DNA of 64,000 nt from Coraliomargarita algicola (GTDB taxonomy: Bacteria; Verrucomicrobiota; Verrucomicrobiia; Opitutales; Coraliomargaritaceae), in NCBI RefSeq assembly GCF_033878955.1, contig NZ_CP138858.1, positions 3,995,001 through 4,059,000 of the forward strand, read 5' to 3'. Below the pieces are notes generated by a model. It had not been told where the DNA came from and ran no database searches. It was given only the letters and a program-made list of their open reading frames with translations. Both the position numbers and the translations under genes were made by a program. Numbering within the stretch: the stretch's first letter is position 1; each line of letters begins with the position of its first letter. Below are positions 10,712 to 20,382 of the stretch, piece by piece.

Positions 10712-10740
10712 TTTACAATTGGATCCTCAGAAAGGTTCAC

Positions 10741-13700
10741 ATGACTATTATTAAGAATATGATACGAGTTATCGCAGTGCCATATCGTGGCCTTCTTGGC
10801 ATGCTGCTCTTAGCTCTGCTGCCATGCTCCGCTTTCGCGCAGAATTATGAGCTTTCTGTGGGGGATGATTATGGGGCGATGGTTGATGAGTATGGGAATC
10901 TCTTTGTCTGGGGTGCCATTGAAGGGGGCAGTGGGCAGATTGAACAAATTTTGCCTGCTGAATCTTGGAAGTCGGTGGCTGTTAGTCGAACCTCTGCTGC
11001 GGAGGCACATGTACTAGCGATCCGTAGTGATGGTACTTTGTGGGCATGGGGAAGTAACGATCGTGGTCAGCTGGGGGATGGCAGCCAGATTGATCGTGCA
11101 GAGCCGGTGCAAATCGGTTCGGCATCGAATTGGAAGCAAGTTGCCGCTGGAGAGGACTTTTCTATGGGGCTACTCGAAAATGGCCTTCTTTATACTTGGG
11201 GAGACAATTCTTTCGGGCAGCTGGGGTATGGACCTGTAGCGAATGATGTATCGATCGACATGCAGGATTCACCTAGTCTCCATGTTGGAGGCCTTTATCA
11301 AGCCATTTCTGCAGGGAATGTGCACGCACATGCGATTCGTGACGATGGTACTCTATGGGCTTGGGGCAGCGGAGGCCGTGCTACAAATGCAGGTTATGAA
11401 TTGGGGATTCTTGCGAATGGTCGTGTTCCAGTGGGGCCTGTTTTGCCGACACAAGTCGGTTCGTTAAATGGTTGGACCGCACTTTATAGTGGCTATACCG
11501 TCACTTACGCGATTCGGGATTCTGGTTCACAAACTGGACAGCTTTGGGTTTGGGGCAGTGATAGCATCCTCGGGAATGGTTCCTATAACGCGGCGACCCC
11601 CGCTCGTGTTGGCAATGGCACTGGTTGGGTCTCGGTCTCTGCGAGTAGCACCCATACGCTTGCTTTAAAATCAGATGGCAGTCTGTGGGGCTGGGGCATG
11701 AATAATCCGAACGGTCAACTCGGCTTGCCCCTGTATAACTCTAAAGGAAGTGTTATTTCTGCTAACGTAAAAAAAGATACGCCCACCGCGTTGGAAGCAG
11801 ACGCTAGCTTTCTAGCGGTCGGTGCCGGAGAAGATTACTCGGCGATTATTCGCAGCGATGGCTTTCTGTTGACGGCGGGGTTGAACACTGCAGGGCAATT
11901 GGCCAATGGCTCTAATCTAGGGACTGGGCAGGATTATTTTGAGACGAGTCAATTGGGCATCGCTGATTTGGTGGCGACCTCACTTAGCTTGAGCACGACT
12001 TCACCAACGCCAGGCTCGACTGTCACCGCAACTCTCACTTTGACGAATGAGGGGACAGGCTTGATCGATACCGATTTTAACGTGGCTGTGGTTCTGAATA
12101 CCACGACTGAGTTCGAGCACGGCACCGCGTTGACCTTTTCAGGAGGCTCCAATGAAGTCACCGTAACAGACGATATTGCTTCAGGCGATAGCATTTCTGT
12201 CAGCCTTGCGCTCGATATACCTGCGAACGTCAATCAAGGGAATTACTATTTTGTGGCGAAGGCGGATGCTTCGGAGCCCGATCTCGTAGATGAAACCGAC
12301 GAAGATAATAATACTGTAGCCACGGAGAGTAGTTTTGATTTCTCACCGGATCTAACAGTGCCGAGTGGTGGTTTGCTTGTTGTCAATACACCTGGCGACG
12401 GGGTCTACGATCCCAATACTTCGGACACGATTGATATAGAATTAGACATCGAAAATTCTGGTAATGGCACACTACCAGCGGGCACGGAATTTGACCTGCG
12501 TCTCTTTCTTACACCTGAGCGCAGTGATGATAATTCAGAGATCATCGAGCTCGAAAGTGAAGAGCCTGTTGCACTGAGCGTAGATTTGTTGCCAGGCCAG
12601 GGGATTTCACCAACGCTATCTTTTAGTTATAGCGTGCCGAGAATGCCTGCTGGTTATTTTTATGTCGCGGTTACTTTGGACGTGAATGAAGACGTCACCG
12701 AGCAGGAAGAAATTACTGATGATAATGGTCTAGTCACTCAAGTAGACGGTGAGGCGAATAATAGTGCCTATTCTGCGACTCTGATCGAGGTGTCTGGACT
12801 GACTATTAAGGAGGCCATCGATCAAGATGGCTCGGCACTTGTTTTCAGCACCTCCGGCGATGGTGAGTGGTTTGGTCAATCCTTTGTCTCGAATGACGGG
12901 GTGGATTCGGTGCAAAGCCCTTCCTTGGACGTGGGGGAGAGCGCTACTTTCAGCACCTCATTCTCCACACCTGTGGCGATTACCTTCGACTGGAATTCGC
13001 AAACTAGTAGTTCTGAGAATCGTGCCTATTTCCAAGTTGTGAACGGCACAACAGGTGGTACGGATAATGAAATTTCCGGCAACACGGGTGGTTGGATTGA
13101 TGGCGTGGCCCGTGTGGTGCCTGCCAGTGGGCGAGCCGAATGGGTCTTCGAACAAGGAGTCGAAGCCACCGGCGATGCCGTATATGTGGATAACTTACAA
13201 TTTGTTGAAATCGATGAGCCAGACTTAGTGATTGATGACATTTATCTGACGGGAGACGATGCGGGCAGCTATACGCTTATGAGCGATCGCCTGGATCTGA
13301 CTGTGAATAGTCGTAACCAAGGTGTCTCCACGACCCCCAGTGATCAGTATGTAATCTCTATTTATCTGTCGAAAGATTCGATTTTTGATCGCCCTGATAG
13401 TGATCCTCTGACCGCGGATGATATTTTAGTTCGCCAAGTGACGGTTACCAAGCCGATTGAGGAAGGTGACCCTGCCGTGAATGCGCTCTCCATTCAACTG
13501 GATACAGAGATCGATCCTGGCGCTTATTATGTGATCGGCTACATCGATGACTATACCGATGGCAGTGGTGCTATTTTGCCTGGTGCCAGTGCGGGCTCGG
13601 GGCAAGTGGATGAGTTTACTGATCTGGTCGGTTCCGGTGACGCGTTCCCGGGAGAAGATAACAATTTGTTTATCTCCGATAGTGCGATTGTAGAGATTGT

Positions 13701-16700
13701 CGCCCTTGCCGACTTACAGGTGACTTCCATCTCTTCGACGCCATCATTCTATTACGTGACAGATCCTGCATCGGGCTACGTGAATCCGAATTCGATGTCG
13801 CTGAGTTTCACCATCGCGAATGAGGGCCTCGCTGGCGTTTACGAAGACTTTGGTGTGGCGGCATTGTTCTCGAAGGATGAGTCGATCGATCCTGCGACTG
13901 ATTACTCACTACTCGATTACAGCTATGAAAACAATTTGTCATCGGTCGATGAGTCCGCGAACTCGCGTCAAGTGAATCCCGGCGAAATTGATTTTCGGGA
14001 TAATCTTGTGAGTGAAGGCTATATCGGGGAGCGCTTATTCCTCGGCGTTTACGTCGACAGCCAAGATAGCATTGCAGAGCTGGATGAGGACAATAACACG
14101 TATAAACTCTCTGAGAATAATTTCATCCTGAGTGAGTTAACTATCGTGGATGGCCTTGATTTGAGTGCGACACAGATCTCAGACTTGTCTTTGACTGTGA
14201 ATAACGACGAAGTTGCGCCGTATAATTCCGATAGTATTCCATGGGTCGGACAGACCAGTGAGACTTTTGACGATGTGGATGCTGTGACCAGCGTGATCAT
14301 AGGTGACAATGAGACTTCCAGCTTCAGTGTCGATATCAGCCCCAGCACAGGCGTGCGCGTTTCGTTCTGGTGGAAAGTCAGTTCACAAAACGAAGAAGTG
14401 GCGGGTTCAATCCAGCGCGACGTGCTGCGTTTTGAGGTGAATGGTGAAACGCTCGATGGCATACCTGATATCTTTGGTAATGAGGGTTCTGTGTGGCAAC
14501 GAGTTGAGTTGACGCTTCCAGCGGGGGATCAGACTTTAACATGGTCCTATATTAAGGATGATGAAGGTTACGAAGGTGAAGACCGTGGCTGGGTCGATCA
14601 GTTGACGATTACGAAGCTGCCTAATTTACAAGTGACCGGTATTACAGTGGATGGTAGCTTAACCTATCAGGCAGGAGATAGCATCAATACATGGTCCATC
14701 GAGGTCTTTAATGATGGAGATGCCATCGAGGCAGGTGCCGAGTTTGACGTCGAAGTCCGCCTCTTACCTGAAGCGAATTGGACCAGCACTGGTGCGATTA
14801 GCTTGCTCACTTTGAGCGATGCCACTGGCATCGGAGCAGGAGAATCTCGAGTTTATAATCAGAGCACGCACGGTCCGCTCACGCTGCCTCTGATTGCCGA
14901 TTATGACTCCGAGTATTATTACTTCGCAGCCTATGTAGATTGGTCGGCCGCAGATCCTGACGATGGCCAAATCTCAGAGTCGAACGAGTTCGATAACGCT
15001 GTCTCGACGGGCGAAGCCTCCATCCAGCTTGGTCGGCCTGATATCACTGGCAGCGGCTCTAGTGTGAGTGGCTTTGATGCAGCAGGTTATGAGGCCGGGG
15101 ATGCTGTTAATTTACAGCTTGATTTAGTCAATATTGGTGACGGCATCCTGAGCGCAGGTTCTAGTTTCGATTATGTGCTCTACATCGCTCGTAGTAACGA
15201 TGATCAGCTCTTTGGTTCCTCTTCCGTTGTGGAGTTAGGTGATGGAACGGTCACGCTGGCTGCAGATGTGGCCAGTGGCGCGGATCTTCCGCAGATCGAC
15301 TTCTCTGGCACCATGCCCTATGGCCTCGCGGTCGGGAATTATTATCTAGCCGTGCGCATTGATTCGAATAATGACATCGAAGAGCAAGGTTTAGCTTCTG
15401 ATAGTTCAGGTGTAGATGGTGAAGAGAATAATCTCTTCTATACGGCGGCTGCTTCCTATGTCGTCGATGGCATCAGTTTGCAAGTTGCACTGGACGATGG
15501 TCTATCCGCTCTGCCGCTGGGTAGTTTTGAGCAGAGCGAAGATAACGATGCTAATTGGTTTGGTCGTTCTGATGTTGGAAGTGCTGATAGCGCTGACGAT
15601 CAGACTTTCGAGCAAGCAGAGGGGGCACAAAGCCCGGATCTGCAGCTTGGGGATCAGGCGGCATTTAGCCTGACGGTCACAGATTCCAGCCTAGTGCGCT
15701 TTGACTGGGCCGTTTCCAGTGGCAGTGATTTGAATGTGCTCGCAGTTTACGTGAATGGTCAGCCTTATGTATATGAAGATGTGCAATACGCCATTTCTGG
15801 AGAGGTCGCGCTCTACGAGGTGGATCCTGCAGTGCTGGTTCCGAGTGGTGGTACCATTGAATGGCGCTATACTAAGGGGGCCGCGACTGTGGGTGACTTT
15901 GCTGTGGTCGACAATGTCCGGGTGGAAAACAATAATCAACCCGATCTAGTGGTCACTGCGCTTAATTATACTGCGGGCGAGTATGTGCTCGACTTCGCCG
16001 GTATCGCTGGTGCGCCGGAGCAGTTGCTCGGAACAGAGTATCTCGATATTGTAGTTGAGGCGAAGAATCAGGGCTCTGATGTAACAGCAACAGCGTTTAC
16101 AGTTGCTGACATTGAGGTGCGGTTATCGGTGAATGGAGTCTATGGGGATGAAGACGATATTATCCTGGGGACCTTCAGTGAAGTCGAAGGTGATTTACTT
16201 TCTGGCAACTTGATCCGTTTTCTCGGTCCGATACAATTGGGAGATTCGATACCTGCCGGCTCTTATTATTTGATGGCACGTATCGATTCAAATGATGAAG
16301 TCGCGGAGTTTAGCGAATTGAATAATGTCGTGATTTCGGACTCGCGTGATGTTGTGATTTCACGTTTGCCTGCCTTGCGGATCGCCAATCCCATGAGCAC
16401 GTCTCCTGGCACTGATACGGTGTTAGAGATTGTCGATGTGACTAACAATATCTACCATTTGGATCCTGCAGACGGGCTTGGACACATGGCCGTCGATCTA
16501 AATGAGGGCTTGCTCTATTATACGGAGGGCGAGCTTCGAATGAAGTTTGATATTCAGAATATCGGTCTTGGTGATGTCAAAAGCTCGGATGAGTGGACGA
16601 CGCAGATTAATCTGCGCGGTATTAAACGAGAGGATGTGGCTTTGGCGGACGCAAGTTTGACTCCATTTCAGGATTTTGTGGATGCTGTGGAGCCCACTAT

Positions 16701-17550
16701 TACTCTAGGTTCGTTCACTGTTGAGGAATTCATGGCCGGTCGCAGTGAGGCGAACCCCAGTGGAAGTAGCGTCGCGATTGATCTTGAATTGGCGATCCCA
16801 AGCGGGGCACGCTTGGTTCAAATTATTGAGGATGGTTACAGTTTTGCGGATTATCTCTGGTTTATCGAAGTCGTTATTGATTCCACCAACGCTCTTGCTC
16901 AATCCGAAATTGTGAATGAAGCCACGGGTTCAGTTGCCCCGGTGGAGTATCCATGGTGGATTCTCAATATTCAGGAGATTTTGGATTCTGATTCATATTT
17001 AACAGATATGGGTACCAGCGAAGTCGATGGGGCTTTTGGAATTACTAGCGCATTTTTAAGTATGGATGCGACTACATGGGAGCTTCTCTACCCCGGTTAT
17101 TCGACTGCAGATTCTGAGAATTTGTTGGCGTATGCCTTCAATCGAGACCCATCTACTGGTGATACTGCGGGCAACCAGTTCCCTGGTAGCTATGGTGTGG
17201 TTGAAGTTGAGGGAGATGAGTATCTCAGTATCAGCTTTGATATTGTGACACGTGCCACAGACTTAACCTATGTGGTGCAGGCTGCGGACGATGTCGCCTT
17301 TACAACAAATCAAGTCGACTTGCTAACCATCAATGTTACGAATTCGAGCGGCTATACGGATCTAACCGGACCCGCATCACTGACAGGTGATGGAGGTCTG
17401 ATCGATGCTGATAATGTGGTCAGCGTTTTGGATCAAGGCTATGCGGCCAATGTTACCGTTCAGGATGAGCAAACTGTGGGCACGTCACCGACTCGTTTTA
17501 TTCGAATTATTGTTGGTGGTACTGCAGCAAGTGCCGTCTCCAGTGATTGA
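10741..17550 (+). CDS. Giant secreted RCC1 beta-propeller / CARDB-repeat protein linked to the pilus operon
   Basis: 2269 residues with a long signal peptide (1-34, ending SAFAQ). Residues ~35-400 hold seven RCC1-type blades, recognisable by D/N-G-x-L-x-x-W-G repeats such as DGTLWAWGSNDRGQLGDG, enough for a closed seven-bladed propeller. From ~405 to ~2000 there are about eight CARDB-like Ig domains (starts such as DLVATSLSLS, DLVIDDIYL, DLQVTSISS, NLQVTGITV, DLVVTALNY). They are separated by at least three jelly-roll-like modules with motifs such as VRVSFWWKVSS and LVRFDWAVSS. The last ~200 residues are a separate beta domain; there is no PEP-CTERM or other sorting tail. Asp-rich turns (DEDNNT) suggest calcium binding. 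An AGAAAGG ribosome site precedes the ATG, only 29 bases separate it from pilQ and no terminator intervenes, so co-transcription is likely. An adhesin or pilus-tip role is inference. Confidence 0.85.
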   Translation: MTIIKNMIRVIAVPYRGLLGMLLLALLPCSAFAQNYELSVGDDYGAMVDEYGNLFVWGAIEGGSGQIEQILPAESWKSVAVSRTSAAEAHVLAIRSDGTLWAWGSNDRGQLGDGSQIDRAEPVQIGSASNWKQVAAGEDFSMGLLENGLLYTWGDNSFGQLGYGPVANDVSIDMQDSPSLHVGGLYQAISAGNVHAHAIRDDGTLWAWGSGGRATNAGYELGILANGRVPVGPVLPTQVGSLNGWTALYSGYTVTYAIRDSGSQTGQLWVWGSDSILGNGSYNAATPARVGNGTGWVSVSASSTHTLALKSDGSLWGWGMNNPNGQLGLPLYNSKGSVISANVKKDTPTALEADASFLAVGAGEDYSAIIRSDGFLLTAGLNTAGQLANGSNLGTGQDYFETSQLGIADLVATSLSLSTTSPTPGSTVTATLTLTNEGTGLIDTDFNVAVVLNTTTEFEHGTALTFSGGSNEVTVTDDIASGDSISVSLALDIPANVNQGNYYFVAKADASEPDLVDETDEDNNTVATESSFDFSPDLTVPSGGLLVVNTPGDGVYDPNTSDTIDIELDIENSGNGTLPAGTEFDLRLFLTPERSDDNSEIIELESEEPVALSVDLLPGQGISPTLSFSYSVPRMPAGYFYVAVTLDVNEDVTEQEEITDDNGLVTQVDGEANNSAYSATLIEVSGLTIKEAIDQDGSALVFSTSGDGEWFGQSFVSNDGVDSVQSPSLDVGESATFSTSFSTPVAITFDWNSQTSSSENRAYFQVVNGTTGGTDNEISGNTGGWIDGVARVVPASGRAEWVFEQGVEATGDAVYVDNLQFVEIDEPDLVIDDIYLTGDDAGSYTLMSDRLDLTVNSRNQGVSTTPSDQYVISIYLSKDSIFDRPDSDPLTADDILVRQVTVTKPIEEGDPAVNALSIQLDTEIDPGAYYVIGYIDDYTDGSGAILPGASAGSGQVDEFTDLVGSGDAFPGEDNNLFISDSAIVEIVALADLQVTSISSTPSFYYVTDPASGYVNPNSMSLSFTIANEGLAGVYEDFGVAALFSKDESIDPATDYSLLDYSYENNLSSVDESANSRQVNPGEIDFRDNLVSEGYIGERLFLGVYVDSQDSIAELDEDNNTYKLSENNFILSELTIVDGLDLSATQISDLSLTVNNDEVAPYNSDSIPWVGQTSETFDDVDAVTSVIIGDNETSSFSVDISPSTGVRVSFWWKVSSQNEEVAGSIQRDVLRFEVNGETLDGIPDIFGNEGSVWQRVELTLPAGDQTLTWSYIKDDEGYEGEDRGWVDQLTITKLPNLQVTGITVDGSLTYQAGDSINTWSIEVFNDGDAIEAGAEFDVEVRLLPEANWTSTGAISLLTLSDATGIGAGESRVYNQSTHGPLTLPLIADYDSEYYYFAAYVDWSAADPDDGQISESNEFDNAVSTGEASIQLGRPDITGSGSSVSGFDAAGYEAGDAVNLQLDLVNIGDGILSAGSSFDYVLYIARSNDDQLFGSSSVVELGDGTVTLAADVASGADLPQIDFSGTMPYGLAVGNYYLAVRIDSNNDIEEQGLASDSSGVDGEENNLFYTAAASYVVDGISLQVALDDGLSALPLGSFEQSEDNDANWFGRSDVGSADSADDQTFEQAEGAQSPDLQLGDQAAFSLTVTDSSLVRFDWAVSSGSDLNVLAVYVNGQPYVYEDVQYAISGEVALYEVDPAVLVPSGGTIEWRYTKGAATVGDFAVVDNVRVENNNQPDLVVTALNYTAGEYVLDFAGIAGAPEQLLGTEYLDIVVEAKNQGSDVTATAFTVADIEVRLSVNGVYGDEDDIILGTFSEVEGDLLSGNLIRFLGPIQLGDSIPAGSYYLMARIDSNDEVAEFSELNNVVISDSRDVVISRLPALRIANPMSTSPGTDTVLEIVDVTNNIYHLDPADGLGHMAVDLNEGLLYYTEGELRMKFDIQNIGLGDVKSSDEWTTQINLRGIKREDVALADASLTPFQDFVDAVEPTITLGSFTVEEFMAGRSEANPSGSSVAIDLELAIPSGARLVQIIEDGYSFADYLWFIEVVIDSTNALAQSEIVNEATGSVAPVEYPWWILNIQEILDSDSYLTDMGTSEVDGAFGITSAFLSMDATTWELLYPGYSTADSENLLAYAFNRDPSTGDTAGNQFPGSYGVVEVEGDEYLSISFDIVTRATDLTYVVQAADDVAFTTNQVDLLTINVTNSSGYTDLTGPASLTGDGGLIDADNVVSVLDQGYAANVTVQDEQTVGTSPTRFIRIIVGGTAASAVSSD

Positions 17551-17573
17551 TTCGAGCCTGAAGAATTGATTTC

Positions 17574-17607
17574 AAGCGCGACTCTCCTGCGGGAGTCGCG
17601 CTTTTTT
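17574..17607. terminator. Bidirectional terminator between the giant protein and the methyltransferase gene
   Basis: A twelve- to thirteen-base GC-rich stem (AAGCGCGACTCTC with GGGAGTCGCGCTT, loop CTGC) followed by TTTTTTA on the + strand. The left arm begins AA, giving the reverse strand a weak U-tract. It lies between convergent genes. Confidence 0.85.
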
Positions 17608-18741
17608 ATTTCTTAAAGACGACGATACGGTTGCTGTTGGTGCCGCGGGTGTTGTTGCGCACGCCCCAGCAGTTGGCGGTCTTGGTAAAGCTCTGGCTGT
17701 TGATGAGCGTGTATTCCACTGTCAGGCCCGCAGCTTGGCCCGCGAGTATGATCTGCTCTTCCAGCTTGAGTTTGCCTTTGCGGACTTCGCCCACTTCCAG
17801 CGCAATGCGACCTTGGGGCTTGAGCACACGGCTCATTTCTTGCAGCGAGGCGGTCATCTTCTCGGTCCAGTCTTCCAGTTTGCGCAACTGCCATAGTTTG
17901 CCGGCTTCGGGCTCGCATTGGCAGAACCAGTTGCGCAGCCAGTTGTCGCCTACGTAATTGACGATATCGAGGAAGGGCGGCGAGGTGACGATCAGTTGTA
18001 CGGATTCGTCTTTTATCTCTGGAGTGGCATCGGCCGAGCGGCAGAGTAGGGTGGAAGAGGTGGTGTTGTAATCGTCGGGCAATGCGTGGCGCAAGAGGCT
18101 CTTGGATTTCTTTAGCATCAGTTCCTTGGTGTTGCGATACGCTGGCTTCTGATTGCGCTTGGCGTTAATCTTACGCTGTGCATTGAGTGTGGTGGCTTGA
18201 TTGGGGGAAGTGTATAGACTGAGAAAAAGCCCTTGGAGTGACCGGTCAGGCGATTGCACGCCACCATTTGCAGCCATGCATCGATTTCATCGAATGTGCC
18301 AGCGCTGTGGCGTGCTTTGAAATAGCTGCGCCAGCCGTAGAGCTCCCGCAGGGTGCGGGCTTCAAAGAAGACGAGTAGTTCTTCGTCTTCGATTTCAGTA
18401 GTAGGCAGGCTAATTTGTTCAATCCGGTGGAGGATCTTTTCGAAGCTTTGCTCGCAGAGGCGGGGAGCGGTTAGGATCGTGCTGAGCGGGTTGACGTCGT
18501 TGCCGATTACATTGTGCCCGAGGAGTTTGGCTTCGATTAAGGTGGTGCCACGTCCCATGAAGGGGTCGTAGATCAATTGGCCCGGTTTGGCGTAGCGCTC
18601 AATGAAATAGGCGGGCAGCTGAGGCTTGTAGCAGGCGCGGTAGGATACTTCGTGGATCGAGTGTCCGTCTCGTTGTTTGGCGGTCCAGAATGCGCCTTGT
18701 TTGGTGGGGGCTGTGCGTGGGATGGCTTGAGTCGTTGGCAT
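17606..18741 (-). pseudogene. DNA methyltransferase, reading frame broken by one missing base
   Basis: Two overlapping frames give one protein of about 378 residues. The upstream frame (start ATG 18741) carries the SAM-binding motif DPFMGRGTTLIEA; the downstream frame (ending 17606) carries the catalytic loop TSPPF and a C-terminal motif VLKPQGRIALEVGEV. SAM motif before catalytic motif, with an S/T-PP-F/Y loop, fits N4-cytosine or N6-adenine amino-methyltransferases. The frame changes at the G5 run 18203-18207 (C5 on the coding strand): adding one base restores GFFSVYTLPPNQA, the continuation I would expect from relatives. No restriction partner is adjacent, so it looks like an orphan enzyme. 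It could be an assembly indel, a true pseudogene or phase variation at the homopolymer. Confidence 0.8.
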
Positions 18742-18792
18742 TCTTCCAACGATGGAAGCTGTTCCCCATAGTACAAGCGTAGAATGTAATTA

Positions 18793-19116
18793 TTATTTTT
18801 CCAGTGGTTGAGCGAGTATGAAGGGGCGCACGATCATGGCTTTAAACTGCGTTTTCTCCTTTTGCCAATGTTCGGCATGGAGCTCGCAGGGTTGCACTAA
18901 GTCGCCGCATTTGAGCCATTTTTGAACTTGAGCTTGATCGTCCTCGGTAAAGGCGATGCCCGCGATTTTTAAATCCAGGCAAGGGTCCACATAAATCATG
19001 TTACCAGCCTCGAAGTGGGGGCGAAGGTAGCTCCAGTCGACCTCCCCCGAATATTTTTCAAGTTTTTCGCTCGGACTGAGTGTGTCTTCGGCTGGGCTGA
19101 AATCGTCGTTAAACAT
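18793..19116 (-). CDS. DUF2288 family protein
   Basis: 107 residues, soluble. The core YSGEVDWSYLRPHFEAGNMI followed by VDPCLDLKIAG, EDD, W-x-x-x-GDL, H-A-E-H-W and F-x-A-M-I-V-x-P-F matches the DUF2288 pattern as I remember it. No biochemical function is known to me for the family. Transcribed toward the methyltransferase gene, from which it is separated by 51 bases; the two could form a short operon. Confidence 0.8.
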   Translation of the reverse strand: MFNDDFSPAEDTLSPSEKLEKYSGEVDWSYLRPHFEAGNMIYVDPCLDLKIAGIAFTEDDQAQVQKWLKCGDLVQPCELHAEHWQKEKTQFKAMIVRPFILAQPLEK

Positions 19117-19278
19117 TTGTTCTTTAGGTGGATGTGATCTTTGGAGTGCGGCGATTCAGACGCTGCTGCAAATTTATTTGCAAGTTTTTTGAGATTTATT
19201 GAACGCGGCGCGGGGTCCTGCGTCTATATCTACATAAATCAGCGTAATTTTTAATTGTTAGTTTGTTGTTTGTTAACA

Positions 19279-19311
19279 GAACGTCGCCCAAGGGATTGGG
19301 CGGCGTTTCTT
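19279..19311 (-). terminator. Hairpin downstream of the ROK kinase gene
   Basis: An eleven-base stem with one mismatch (ACGTCGCCCAA with TTGGGCGGCGT, loop GGGA) lies 12 bases beyond the stop of the ROK gene. The T-tract is better on the + strand (TTTCTTGTT) than on the gene's own strand (TTCTGTT), so it may act in both directions or mainly stabilise the mRNA 3' end. Confidence 0.6.
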
Positions 19312-19322
19312 GTTATATGGCC

Positions 19323-20276
19323 TTAGGATGCGACCAGTGCGGCGGCACCAATGATGGCCGCGTCTCCCATGGGGAGTGCAGATTCGATGATTTTGATTTT
19401 ATTTTTGAATGGCGGAATGAGGTGTTTTTCAAACGAGCGCCGTGTGGGCCCGAGTAATATTTCGCCTGCTTGTACGGGGCCGCCGAATAAGAAAAATGCT
19501 GCGGGGCTGGTGATGAGCGCAGTCGATGCCAGTGCTTCACCTAGTAGACGTCCGGTGAAATCCATTGTCGCCTGTGCGATGGGGTCGCCCTGGTCGGCGG
19601 CATCCGCGATATCTTTGGCAGTGATTTCGCCCAAAGGCTTGTGGTCGAGGGAGGTGTGGCCACCACGTTGAGCGATCATCTCGAAGTAGGTGCGGCGTAT
19701 ACCGGTGGCGGAGCAGTAATTTTCGAGGCTTCCGCGTCGCCCGAAACCACAGTAGCGGCCGTCGGGGATGACGCTGATGTGCCCGAGTTCTCCGGCAAAG
19801 CCGTCGTGTCCGTAAACGAGCTGATTGTTGACAAAAATGCCACTACCGAGACCTGTGCCCAGGGTGATCATAATGAAATCACTGTAATCTTTGGCGGCAC
19901 CAAAGATTTTCTCACCGATCGCGGCCGCATTTGCGTCGTTGGTGAGTCGGATTTGAGGCAAGTCGAGACGTTCTTTCAGGAGGCTGACGAGTGGCGTAAT
20001 GCCTTTGAAGCGAAGGTTCGGGGGCTCTTCGATACTACCTGTGAGGTAATTTCCATTGGGGGCGCCGATGCCGAGACCCGACCATTCGGGCGAAGTGTTC
20101 TCTGCACTTGCCTGCATGACCTCGCGGACAGCTTCGGCGAGTCGGTCTGCATAGACGATGCCGTTCTCATAATCATCTGTGCGGAACTGTATGCGCGTGA
20201 GAACGAGCCCGTCTGTTGTGACTGCGCCTACGCAGGTGTTTGTGCCTCCTATATCGACTCCAATGGATAGTTTCAT
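19323..20276 (-). CDS. ROK-family sugar kinase (glucokinase-like)
   Basis: ATP-dependent sugar kinase of the ROK family, probably phosphorylating glucose or an amino-sugar in the cytoplasm. Phosphate loop DIGGTN lies at residues 8-13, the second ATP loop LGTGLGSGI at 139-147, and the catalytic Asp is expected in the TNDANAAA segment near 112-119. His166 of GELGHI matches the first zinc ligand. The zinc motif, usually C-x-C-G-x-x-G-C-x-E, here reads CGFGRRGSLE (176-185): only the first cysteine remains. The bound metal is therefore probably weak, absent or differently held. I chose the ATG at 20276 (317 residues); a GTG at 20297 would add seven residues. Confidence 0.87.
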   Translation of the reverse strand: MKLSIGVDIGGTNTCVGAVTTDGLVLTRIQFRTDDYENGIVYADRLAEAVREVMQASAENTSPEWSGLGIGAPNGNYLTGSIEEPPNLRFKGITPLVSLLKERLDLPQIRLTNDANAAAIGEKIFGAAKDYSDFIMITLGTGLGSGIFVNNQLVYGHDGFAGELGHISVIPDGRYCGFGRRGSLENYCSATGIRRTYFEMIAQRGGHTSLDHKPLGEITAKDIADAADQGDPIAQATMDFTGRLLGEALASTALITSPAAFFLFGGPVQAGEILLGPTRRSFEKHLIPPFKNKIKIIESALPMGDAAIIGAAALVAS

Positions 20277-20382
20277 AGAGTGTATTGATTGTTCCACAGC
20301 TTGCGCTGTCGAACCTAATTTTTAGTCTGTAAACTCTTAAAGAGGAGTTGCCAGCATCCCTAAGTTCGTTAAATTCAACAAT

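Noticed and set aside
19641..20270. 209-residue + strand frame opposite the ROK kinase
   Set aside because: The minus-strand ROK protein has clear ATP-binding and family motifs; this is its shadow.
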